DNA of 45,454 nucleotides. Origin: an uncultured Collinsella sp. (GTDB taxonomy: Bacteria > Actinomycetota > Coriobacteriia > Coriobacteriales > Coriobacteriaceae). Shown here in pieces: positions 39,401 through 45,454 of this stretch; positions within the stretch are counted from its first letter, which is position 1, and each line of letters opens with the position of its first letter. The position numbers were made by a program, and so were the translations under genes. The notes under the pieces were generated by a model. The model was not told where the DNA came from and ran no database searches. It worked only from the letters and a program-made list of their open reading frames with translations. The stretch is from positions 1-45,454 of the forward strand of contig CAKTWE010000005.1 in NCBI GenBank assembly GCA_934630385.1. Direction: 5' to 3'.

Positions 39401-40420
39401 TTACTCGGTATCCTTCATGGGCGGCATGGGCTTCCAGTTGGGGTCCTTGATGATTTTGCGGGCGTCCTTCATGCCGCGGCGCAGCGCCGGAATGCCGGTC
39501 TTAAAGCATTTGTCGACCGCAGCCAGGCGAATGAATTCCTTACAGAAGGTTGCGGCATTGCCCAGGCGGAACAGCATGGGGTGGTAGTCACCGTAGACCT
39601 GCATATAGCGAGCGAGGAAGCCTCGGTTGCGCATGATGTAGTAGCGGTTGGTGTCGCTCGTGGAGTTGAGCTGGCGCTTGCCGGCGATGTCCCAGTTAGA
39701 GACGGCGCGGGCGCGCTTGAGGACCACGTCGGCGACTACGGCAGCGGAGAAGTGCTGGCTGGCGACATAGCCGTAGCAGGCGTCGTCGCCATAGATGAAG
39801 AAGCGCGCATCGGGCAGGCCGATCTTGTCGACCACGCGGCGCGAGAACAGGCCGCCCTCAAAGCACAACTGGTTCATAGGACGATAGCCCTCGGGGCCCA
39901 GATCCCACTTAGCGATGGGGTTGGGGATACCAAGCGAAAGGATGAGCTGGTACTGCCAAAAGAAGGCGCCGCCGTCAAAGTCAAGGCGCGAACCCTGGAT
40001 AACGTCGTAGCGGTCCGTCCACTTTGCCAGGCGCTCGATGCCCTCCGGGATGACGAGCACGTCGTCGTCCATCACCCAGAACCACTGGGCGCCAAGGTCG
40101 TAGGCGCACTTGGTGCCGGCGGAAAAGCCGCCTGCGCCGCCGCCGTTTTTGAGTTGTGGCGCGTAGATAACGCGGTCGGTGCCGCCTTGTGCATCGGGCT
40201 GATCGGTGTCGATGCCCCACAGGTTGGCCAAGCGCTCGTTAAATGCGGTGCACATGGCTTCGATCTCGCGCGAATTCTCGTTATCGACGATCACGATGCG
40301 CCAAGGCGTTGCCGTGAGCTCGGTCATGGAGTCGAACAGGTTGGCCAGGAGTTCCTGGCGCTTATAGGTGACGACAACGATGGCGAGCTTGTCGATGGGG
40401 GCGGGAAGGGTGGAAGTCAT
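39401..40420 (-). CDS. Family-2 glycosyltransferase, galactofuranosyltransferase-like
   Basis: The 339-residue cytoplasmic GT-A enzyme has an N-terminal nucleotide-sugar fold: LAIVVVTYKRQELLANLFDSM, RIVIVDNENSREIEA and the metal-binding WFWVMDDDVLVIPEG. The acceptor-side block FFIYGDDACYGYVASQHF and the YYIMRNRGFLARYM motif resemble the GlfT/rhamnosyltransferase subgroup, suggesting transfer of galactofuranose or a related sugar to wall polysaccharide. AAAGGA lies about ten bases before the ATG. It is divergent from two further glycosyltransferase genes, and the 370-base spacer probably holds both promoters. Confidence 0.88.
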   Translation of the reverse strand: MTSTLPAPIDKLAIVVVTYKRQELLANLFDSMTELTATPWRIVIVDNENSREIEAMCTAFNERLANLWGIDTDQPDAQGGTDRVIYAPQLKNGGGAGGFSAGTKCAYDLGAQWFWVMDDDVLVIPEGIERLAKWTDRYDVIQGSRLDFDGGAFFWQYQLILSLGIPNPIAKWDLGPEGYRPMNQLCFEGGLFSRRVVDKIGLPDARFFIYGDDACYGYVASQHFSAAVVADVVLKRARAVSNWDIAGKRQLNSTSDTNRYYIMRNRGFLARYMQVYGDYHPMLFRLGNAATFCKEFIRLAAVDKCFKTGIPALRRGMKDARKIIKDPNWKPMPPMKDTE

Positions 40421-40789
40421 GGGGAATATATCCTTTCACGCGCGGCGGGCGAGCGCTGCGCGGAAGCTATCGAATGCGTCCGTAGGACGGCACCTATTGT
40501 AAAGGGTCGCTGTGCCATGTTGGCAAGGTTTGAATAAAACGCAGGAACCTGCCATGGGCGAGGTGACTACTATACGTAACATTGATGTGCTGATTGCTGC
40601 TTGAGAGTACGAGCGTTTCAGCGACCGCGATTAGCGCAGCGCTTCGATGGATATGTTGCGTGCGGCTTTGGGCTGCATGACGTCCTTTCGCTTCGGTTTG
40701 CCTTTGCGGGCTCCATAGATTATATAAACGCCCACGAGCGGGACGACCCTTTGATACCATTAACGGCAGGTATTTCCTAAGGAGCACAT
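40421..40789. promoter_or_regulatory. Divergent spacer between glycosyltransferase genes
   Basis: It contains no gene. On the minus strand TTGCCA (40526-40521) and TACAAT (40501-40496), 19 bases apart, form a possible promoter for the 39401-40420 gene. On the plus strand TGATACCAT (about 40752-40760) resembles an extended -10, 30 bases before the next start, without a good -35. Confidence 0.35.
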
Positions 40790-41893
40790 TTGTCTACTAA
40801 TTCCTCTGGCAGCCCTGTTCTGTCGCTGCTTATTCCCGTCTACAATGTTGAGCGCTACCTGCGCGAGTGCCTCGATTCCGCTGTGGCGCAGACGCTCGAG
40901 GACATCGAAATCATCTGTATCAACGACGGCTCTATCGATGGCTCGCCGGATATCATCCGCGAGTACATGGAGCGCGATGCGCGCGTCAAAATGATCGATA
41001 AGGCCAACAGCGGTTACGGCGACTCGATGAACCGCGGACTCGATATGGCGTGCGGCAAGTACGTTGGCATTCTGGAGTCCGATGACTTTATGGCGCCCGA
41101 TGCGCTGGAGAAGCTCGTGGCTGCTGCCGAGCGTTTCAATACCGACTTTGCAAAGGCGAATTTTGACCTGTATTGGTCGAAGCCGGAGGAGCGCCGAGAG
41201 CCGATGGAGCTCTTTAAAGCTAAGGACTGCGGCAAGCCGGTTCACCCGAGCGACACCGTCGATGCCTTTTCGCTTAAGCCATCGATTTGGTCTGCGGTGT
41301 ATCGTCGAGACTTCTTGAACCGTAATGCCATTCGTTTCTTGCCGACGCCTGGCGCTGCGTTTCAGGATGCCTCGTTTACCTATAAGGTCTTCGCCCTTGC
41401 CGATACGGCAGTTTACCTGCATGACTCCGTTCTTTCATATCGTCAGGACAACGAGGGGTCCTCGGTTAATTCGCCCAATAAGGTTCACTGTGTTAACGAT
41501 GAATATGCCGAGATTCATCGCTGGATCATTGAGGATTACGCCGAGGCGCACTCTTCGCAGGACGTTGCCAAGCTGCTTAGGTTTGCAAACATCATTAAAT
41601 ACGATTCGTATATGTGGAGTTACATTCGTCTGAATCCCAAGTTTTACGCTGAGTTTCTGGATCGTATGGCTCGGGAGTTCCATGGGGCGCTCGAGGCCCA
41701 TGAGTTTGAGCTCGGTGACCTAAAACCTTGGAAACGTGCGAACCTTAAAGCCATTGTCGACGATCCGCAAAAGTGGCTGGCTGAGTCGTCGGACTTTGCC
41801 GGTGCCGGGGCGATGGGTCGCGCAAAGCATTATGCGCGCGTTGGCGGCCCGGGCGTGGTCGCGGCATTCGTGCTGGATGCTATCAAGAAATAG
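40790..41893 (+). CDS. Family-2 glycosyltransferase
   Basis: The 367-residue product has a GT-A domain: VLSLLIPVYNVERYLRECLDSAVAQTLEDIEIICINDGSIDGSPDIIREY, NSGYGDSMNRGLDMACGKYVGILESDDF with ESDD in place of the usual D-x-D, and FQDASFTYKVF further on. The start codon is TTG, supported by AAGGAG six bases upstream. A C-terminal helical region (about 250-367) has no membrane segment. It ends seven bases before the next glycosyltransferase gene, forming a two-gene operon probably for capsule or teichoic-type polysaccharide. The sugar and acceptor cannot be read from the sequence. Confidence 0.9.
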   Translation: MSTNSSGSPVLSLLIPVYNVERYLRECLDSAVAQTLEDIEIICINDGSIDGSPDIIREYMERDARVKMIDKANSGYGDSMNRGLDMACGKYVGILESDDFMAPDALEKLVAAAERFNTDFAKANFDLYWSKPEERREPMELFKAKDCGKPVHPSDTVDAFSLKPSIWSAVYRRDFLNRNAIRFLPTPGAAFQDASFTYKVFALADTAVYLHDSVLSYRQDNEGSSVNSPNKVHCVNDEYAEIHRWIIEDYAEAHSSQDVAKLLRFANIIKYDSYMWSYIRLNPKFYAEFLDRMAREFHGALEAHEFELGDLKPWKRANLKAIVDDPQKWLAESSDFAGAGAMGRAKHYARVGGPGVVAAFVLDAIKK

Positions 41894-41900
41894 GGGAGTT

Positions 41901-42929
41901 ATGGCAAACCCGAAGGTCTCATTTATCGTTCCCGTCTATAACACCCAGGAATTCCTGCCTCGTTGTCTTGACTCCCTTTTGGGGCAGACCTGTCCGGATA
42001 TCGAGATCGTGGTTGTTAACGACGGATCGCCGGATGACTCTGCTGTGATTATTGGCAAGTATGCGTGCAAGGACTCTCGCGTGTGCGTTGTCGAGAAATC
42101 TAACGGCGGACTGTCGTCTGCCCGTAATGCGGGCATGGATGTAGCGCGCGGCGACATTATCGACTTCGTCGATTCGGACGATTACGTCGAGCCTAATCTT
42201 GCCGAGTTCTTGGTCGATGCGTTTGCTCAGGAGCATCCCGAGATTGTAGTGTTTGGAGCCGTGTGCGAGCCTGTCGAGTTGACCTCTAAGCGAATCAAGC
42301 AGTTACTTTCTCCTGAAGCGCGCACGTTTGAGTCATTTGACCCGGCGCTGCTGTTTTCCGCGAATGCGCAGCCCTATGTCTGGCGTGCGGCATACTCTCA
42401 CGAGCTGATTGAGCGTGAGTCTTTGCGTTTTGCCGAAAACGTTCGTTTTGCCGAGGATGTTGTCTTTCAATTTGAGTCGTATCCGCTGTCGGCTAAGACG
42501 GTTGTCGCGTCCGATAAGCTGTATCACTATGTGATGCAGGATAAGTCGCTTACACATACGTTTAACGTGAGTGCTAAGCGCAAAGACAAGGCCGAGGCTC
42601 ATTTATTGATGTTGCACGAGATCCTTGAGCGCTGGAGTGCGCGCGGTCTATTGGAGCTCTGCCCTGGGGAGCTCGTTGCCTGGTTTATGGACTTGGTCGC
42701 GTTTGATCTTGCTCGATTTGATGCCGAGGATTACGACGCTGTGGCTGCGAGCATCAATGCCGAGTTCAATCAGTATTTTGGCGCGAACTGGGCCAACCTG
42801 CCTGCCAAGACGGCGGTTCGCAGGGTGGCAAGTAAGGTGGCAAGGGGCTCGAGTGTTTCGCTCATCGACGTCGTCCGCCTCTATCTTTCGACCCGTGGGC
42901 TTAAGGCTTGCATCGAACGGTTTGTGTAG
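41901..42929 (+). CDS. Family-2 glycosyltransferase
   Basis: The 342-residue GT-A enzyme starts MANPKVSFIVPVYNTQEFLPRCLDSLLGQTCPDIEIVVVNDGSPDDS. The metal-binding DSDD is at DIIDFVDSDDYVEPNLAEF and the catalytic-side RFAEDVVFQFE block follows. AGGGGAG precedes the ATG at 41901; the longer frame to 41736 overlaps the previous gene and is not used. It is co-transcribed with the preceding glycosyltransferase, to which it is clearly paralogous in the first 120 residues. Codon use becomes AT-richer toward its 3' end and into the spacer. Confidence 0.9.
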   Translation: MANPKVSFIVPVYNTQEFLPRCLDSLLGQTCPDIEIVVVNDGSPDDSAVIIGKYACKDSRVCVVEKSNGGLSSARNAGMDVARGDIIDFVDSDDYVEPNLAEFLVDAFAQEHPEIVVFGAVCEPVELTSKRIKQLLSPEARTFESFDPALLFSANAQPYVWRAAYSHELIERESLRFAENVRFAEDVVFQFESYPLSAKTVVASDKLYHYVMQDKSLTHTFNVSAKRKDKAEAHLLMLHEILERWSARGLLELCPGELVAWFMDLVAFDLARFDAEDYDAVAASINAEFNQYFGANWANLPAKTAVRRVASKVARGSSVSLIDVVRLYLSTRGLKACIERFV

Positions 42930-42999
42930 GGTCAATCGATTTCATTCTTTTATTTCTATCAGTATTTTTGGCAGCGCTTACTAATTGGACGGTGATGGA

Positions 43000-43230
43000 A
43001 TGGGCGAATTGGAGAAACGTAAAGAAAGAGTTCAGATTGAGACCGTGCTCCTATTCGAGCATTCAATTGAGCTCAGCAAACTGATTCATTTCGAAAAGGC
43101 TATTTCAAATACTACCCCTGATATTGTCACGATTAACAAGAAGCAATTATTGGGCGATCTTCTAGAGGCTGTTGTCGTGGATTTCGCAATTTGGCTTGCG
43201 GTGAATTATCAGGTCGCATCTTGCTTCTAA
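43000..43230 (+). CDS. Small hypothetical protein, doubtful
   Basis: The 76-codon frame (MGELEKRKERVQIETVLL...) has a basic start and a hydrophobic C-terminal stretch. It uses AT-rich codons unlike the neighbours, has only a weak GGTGATGG upstream, and matches no family I know. It may be a gene fragment or chance. The rest of the 42930-43386 spacer holds only a putative promoter. Confidence 0.3.
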   Translation: MGELEKRKERVQIETVLLFEHSIELSKLIHFEKAISNTTPDIVTINKKQLLGDLLEAVVVDFAIWLAVNYQVASCF

Positions 43231-43339
43231 GACGTTGGCGTTGATTTTATCAATCGATACGTCTATCGCCTTTAGGTTCTTCGTTGGTCAGAATCTAATA
43301 GGAACTTGGCGTAAGCGGTTTTCTTAGGTTTACCTGTAA

Positions 43340-43345
43340 TATAAT
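43340..43345 (+). promoter_or_regulatory. -10 element upstream of the amidase gene
   Basis: A consensus TATAAT at 43340-43345, 41 bases before the ATG, with no convincing -35 (GGTTTT at 17 bases). Confidence 0.4.
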
Positions 43346-43386
43346 TTCACGAGTGTCAATTAAATTTGTATTTGATCGGGGTTGAT

Positions 43387-45454
43387 ATGAAACGTCATCT
43401 GCAGCTACTTGCGGTTTTTGTTGCTGCAACGGTATTTGGACTTAATCCGCTGATCGGGCCTGTCGCCACTGCCTATGCAATCAACGGTGAACCTGTTCAG
43501 CAGGATTCAACTGCTGAAGTCGCGGATTCTGAGAGCAATTCAAACTCGCCTAACGACCCCGCCTCCTCGCCCTCCAATAAGGATCAGGACGACTCTGACA
43601 ATCTTGCCGCAGAAGAAAATGACTCTTCCGTTGTGGCGGATGGGAACGGCGACGTTTTAACCGATTCGTATCAGTATCTCTATATCGCCTATCCGCAGCT
43701 TCCAGTCGGTGTGGACCAGGTGATTGCTTTTGCTACCCCTAACGATTCCGATGTACTCACAGATGCGACTCTTGAATTGGAATCCACAACTGGGCACTCC
43801 CTTTCTGTTAGTGCGACGGCTGTCGGTGGCAATGCTGCTGCATTTCAGTTCGGTAAGGATTATGCCGAATGCGGATATGATTTGATTTCAATCTCCTATC
43901 ATCTGCAGGGCGATGCCACGGAGCACAGTGTCGATTTGATGCAATGCGGATATGCGTTCGACATTGATGCGAATGCCGCTGTGGACGACGGCCTAGCCGA
44001 AGGCAGTGCGAATTCGTCTGTTTATTATTCAGATGATTCTGGCAATGCGATTCAGGCTGCCACGATTGGCGACGCACTTACCGCCTCAAATGGGGAGCAA
44101 TCTCTCTCTCTTGCCGATACTGCCGTGAACGGTGCTTATGTTATTGCTCTTGATCCTGGCCATGGCGGCGTTGATCCCGGCGCCCAAGGTAATGGGAAGA
44201 GCGAGGCGGATCTTACTTGGAAGATTGCTGTTGCCTGTAAGGCCAAGCTGGAGCGATATGGTTTTAAAGTCGTGATGTCTCGAGGGCAAAGTGGATCTTA
44301 TGGCAGCAACGATTTTCTGTACCGCGTTCAGCGATGCGTAAAGCAGGGTGCAAAAGCTTTTGTGAGTTTTCATATTAACTCTGGTAGTTCTGCGGCGCAT
44401 GGTGCTGAGGTTTACGCGCCTACGGCCAATGGTACGAGCTATACGAAAGCCTCTGTCGAGCTTGCCCAAAAAGTAATGAATAATTTGTCTGCGCTTGGCT
44501 TGACCTATCGTGGCGTGTTTCAGATGAAGGTTGGTGACGAATTTGCCGTTATTCGCTGTGCTCGCGAGCAGGGGATCCCTGGCATCTTGATCGAGCATGG
44601 CTTTATTTCTAATTCGGGTGACGTTTGGAAATACTTTAGCGATGCTGGCTGCAAGCGTCTGGGGGAAGCTGACGCCGATGCGATTATTGCTCAATTCCCG
44701 CGTTCTAGTTGGATGGATTACTCCGCTGTTTTTGATGCTGACTATTACCTAAAGAATAATCCTGATGTCGCTAAATGGGCCAACAACGATAAGGACAAGG
44801 CCCTCCAGCATTTTATTAACTATGGCATGGCGGAGGGCCGCCGAGGCAACGAGGCGTTCGACGTGCAGAGCTACTACAACGAGTACCAGGACCTGAGGCT
44901 CGCATATGGGACGGACCTGCCAAAGTACTACGTCCACTACATGAAGTGGGGCAAGGGCGAGAAGCGCCACGTCAGCGGCTGCTCGGCCCTGAAGGACCCC
45001 GTCACCAAGGCCGGCGGCGTGGACTACGCCCCCGTCTACGACCTCGAGTACTACCTCTCCCACAACGACGACGTCGAGAAGGCCTACACCAAGACGACCT
45101 ACGGCGGCGTGACGGTGCTCGACGACTCTGCCGTGCTGCGCCACTTCATCAACCACGGCATGGCCGAGGGCCGCCGCGGATCCGAGGCGTTCGACGTGCA
45201 GAGCTACTACAACGAGTACCAGGACCTCAGGCTCGCGTACGGCACCGGCCTCCCGAAGTACTACTCGCATTACCTTAGGTACGGAAAGAAGGAGGGGCGC
45301 CACGTCAGCGGCTGCTCGGCCCTGAAGGACCCCGTCACCAAGGCCGGCGGAGTGGACTACGCCCCCGTCTACGACCCCGAGTACTACCTCTCCCACAACG
45401 ACGACGTCGAGAAGGCCTACACCAAGACGACCTACGGCGGCGTGACGGTGCTCG
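43387..45454 (+). CDS. Secreted N-acetylmuramoyl-L-alanine amidase with C-terminal repeats (partial)
   Basis: Zinc amidase that cuts the bond between N-acetylmuramic acid and the peptide stem of peptidoglycan. The frame is open to the window end (689 codons). It has a signal peptide (about 1-31, ending AYA), a Ser/Asn/Asp-rich linker and a beta-rich region (about 95-200). An Amidase_3 domain from about 249 follows, with zinc ligands His259 (DPGHGG), Glu273 and His329 (SFHINSG), and catalytic Glu403 (IEHGFIS). From about 440 come repeats with YYLKNNPDVAKW and HFINYGMAEGRRG motifs, then SYYNEYQDLRLAYG; such repeats probably bind the cell wall. Codon use changes abruptly near 44838: the first 480 codons favour T-ending codons, the repeats almost only C/G-ending ones. 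The ATG follows GGGGTTG. The 3' end is missing. Confidence 0.9.
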   Translation, partial: MKRHLQLLAVFVAATVFGLNPLIGPVATAYAINGEPVQQDSTAEVADSESNSNSPNDPASSPSNKDQDDSDNLAAEENDSSVVADGNGDVLTDSYQYLYIAYPQLPVGVDQVIAFATPNDSDVLTDATLELESTTGHSLSVSATAVGGNAAAFQFGKDYAECGYDLISISYHLQGDATEHSVDLMQCGYAFDIDANAAVDDGLAEGSANSSVYYSDDSGNAIQAATIGDALTASNGEQSLSLADTAVNGAYVIALDPGHGGVDPGAQGNGKSEADLTWKIAVACKAKLERYGFKVVMSRGQSGSYGSNDFLYRVQRCVKQGAKAFVSFHINSGSSAAHGAEVYAPTANGTSYTKASVELAQKVMNNLSALGLTYRGVFQMKVGDEFAVIRCAREQGIPGILIEHGFISNSGDVWKYFSDAGCKRLGEADADAIIAQFPRSSWMDYSAVFDADYYLKNNPDVAKWANNDKDKALQHFINYGMAEGRRGNEAFDVQSYYNEYQDLRLAYGTDLPKYYVHYMKWGKGEKRHVSGCSALKDPVTKAGGVDYAPVYDLEYYLSHNDDVEKAYTKTTYGGVTVLDDSAVLRHFINHGMAEGRRGSEAFDVQSYYNEYQDLRLAYGTGLPKYYSHYLRYGKKEGRHVSGCSALKDPVTKAGGVDYAPVYDPEYYLSHNDDVEKAYTKTTYGGVTVL
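44851..45454 (+). repeat. 333-bp (111-residue) near-identical tandem repeat in the amidase gene
   Basis: The word GAGGCGTTCGACGTGCAGAG occurs at 44851 and 45184, exactly 333 bases apart. The stretches 44965-45121 and 45298-45454 differ at only two positions that I can see (GGC/GGA and CTC/CCC, the latter Leu to Pro). A third unit is likely beyond the window edge. Confidence 0.9.

Noticed and set aside
44749..45396. Minus-strand frame opposite the amidase repeats
   Set aside because: Its internal repetition mirrors the 333-bp repeat of the plus-strand amidase gene, which has a signal peptide and zinc-site motifs.

Overview
The window looks like a chromosomal segment of a high-GC, Gram-positive gut anaerobe of the Coriobacteriia, most likely Collinsella. 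I infer this from several features. The coding bias is GC-rich. There is a very long Ala/Lys/Arg-rich extension on Rho, a SUF (not ISC) iron-sulfur operon under an Rrf2/IscR-type regulator, a GGGtGRT protein paired with a NifU-like scaffold, a CarD-family protein, a VanZ-like protein, a sortase-anchored surface protein, and short palindromic repeats scattered between genes. No database search was run; family names rest on motifs visible in the translations.

Layout. 1-4.1 kb: trpS and a WecA/TagO-like polyprenyl-phosphate glycosyltransferase on the minus strand, a candidate small RNA with its own promoter and terminator, and a divergent PflA-like radical SAM gene. 4.1-11.8 kb: tRNA-Ala(CGC), a small tail-anchored protein, pncB, then proB and proA separated by a reverse-strand proline-iminopeptidase-type hydrolase, an HD-domain hydrolase and a CarD-like regulator. 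Many strong hairpins sit between these genes. 12-19.6 kb: argS, a repeat-filled 800-bp spacer, rho (863 codons), a disordered membrane protein and a VanZ-like gene. 19.7-25.7 kb: a broken ROK fructokinase gene, an aminotransferase, a tRNA cluster (His, Lys, Lys) with a duplicated tRNA-Lys tail next to a dinD-like gene, and an FAD-dependent oxidoreductase. 25.7-28.6 kb: GGGtGRT plus NifU-like pair and a RAYT-type transposase whose HUH motif is degenerate. 29.3-35.6 kb: sufCBDSU on the minus strand, with a divergent rrf2/iscR-type gene followed by an orphan HI0074/HEPN-like gene. 35.7-45.5 kb: cell-surface genes. These are an LPXTG-type protein with a possible lysozyme-like domain, a degenerate AAA-ATPase-like/PD-(D/E)XK protein, three family-2 glycosyltransferases, and a secreted amidase with near-identical 111-residue repeats that runs off the window.

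How it fits together. sufCBDSU and its regulator form a complete Fe-S assembly unit. The GGGtGRT/NifU-like pair is a second, uncharacterised Fe-S-looking locus 2 kb away. ProB, ProA and the iminopeptidase all bear on proline supply. The WecA-like enzyme, the glycosyltransferases, the amidase, the anchored protein and VanZ all concern the envelope.

The most unusual items are: two 162-bp near-perfect palindromic elements of identical length at 14.33-14.50 and 25.42-25.58 kb, with a degraded relative at 14.15-14.24 kb; the GGGtGRT/NifU-like pair; the 440-residue Rho extension; the amidase repeats with an abrupt codon-usage switch; and the HUH-less RAYT.
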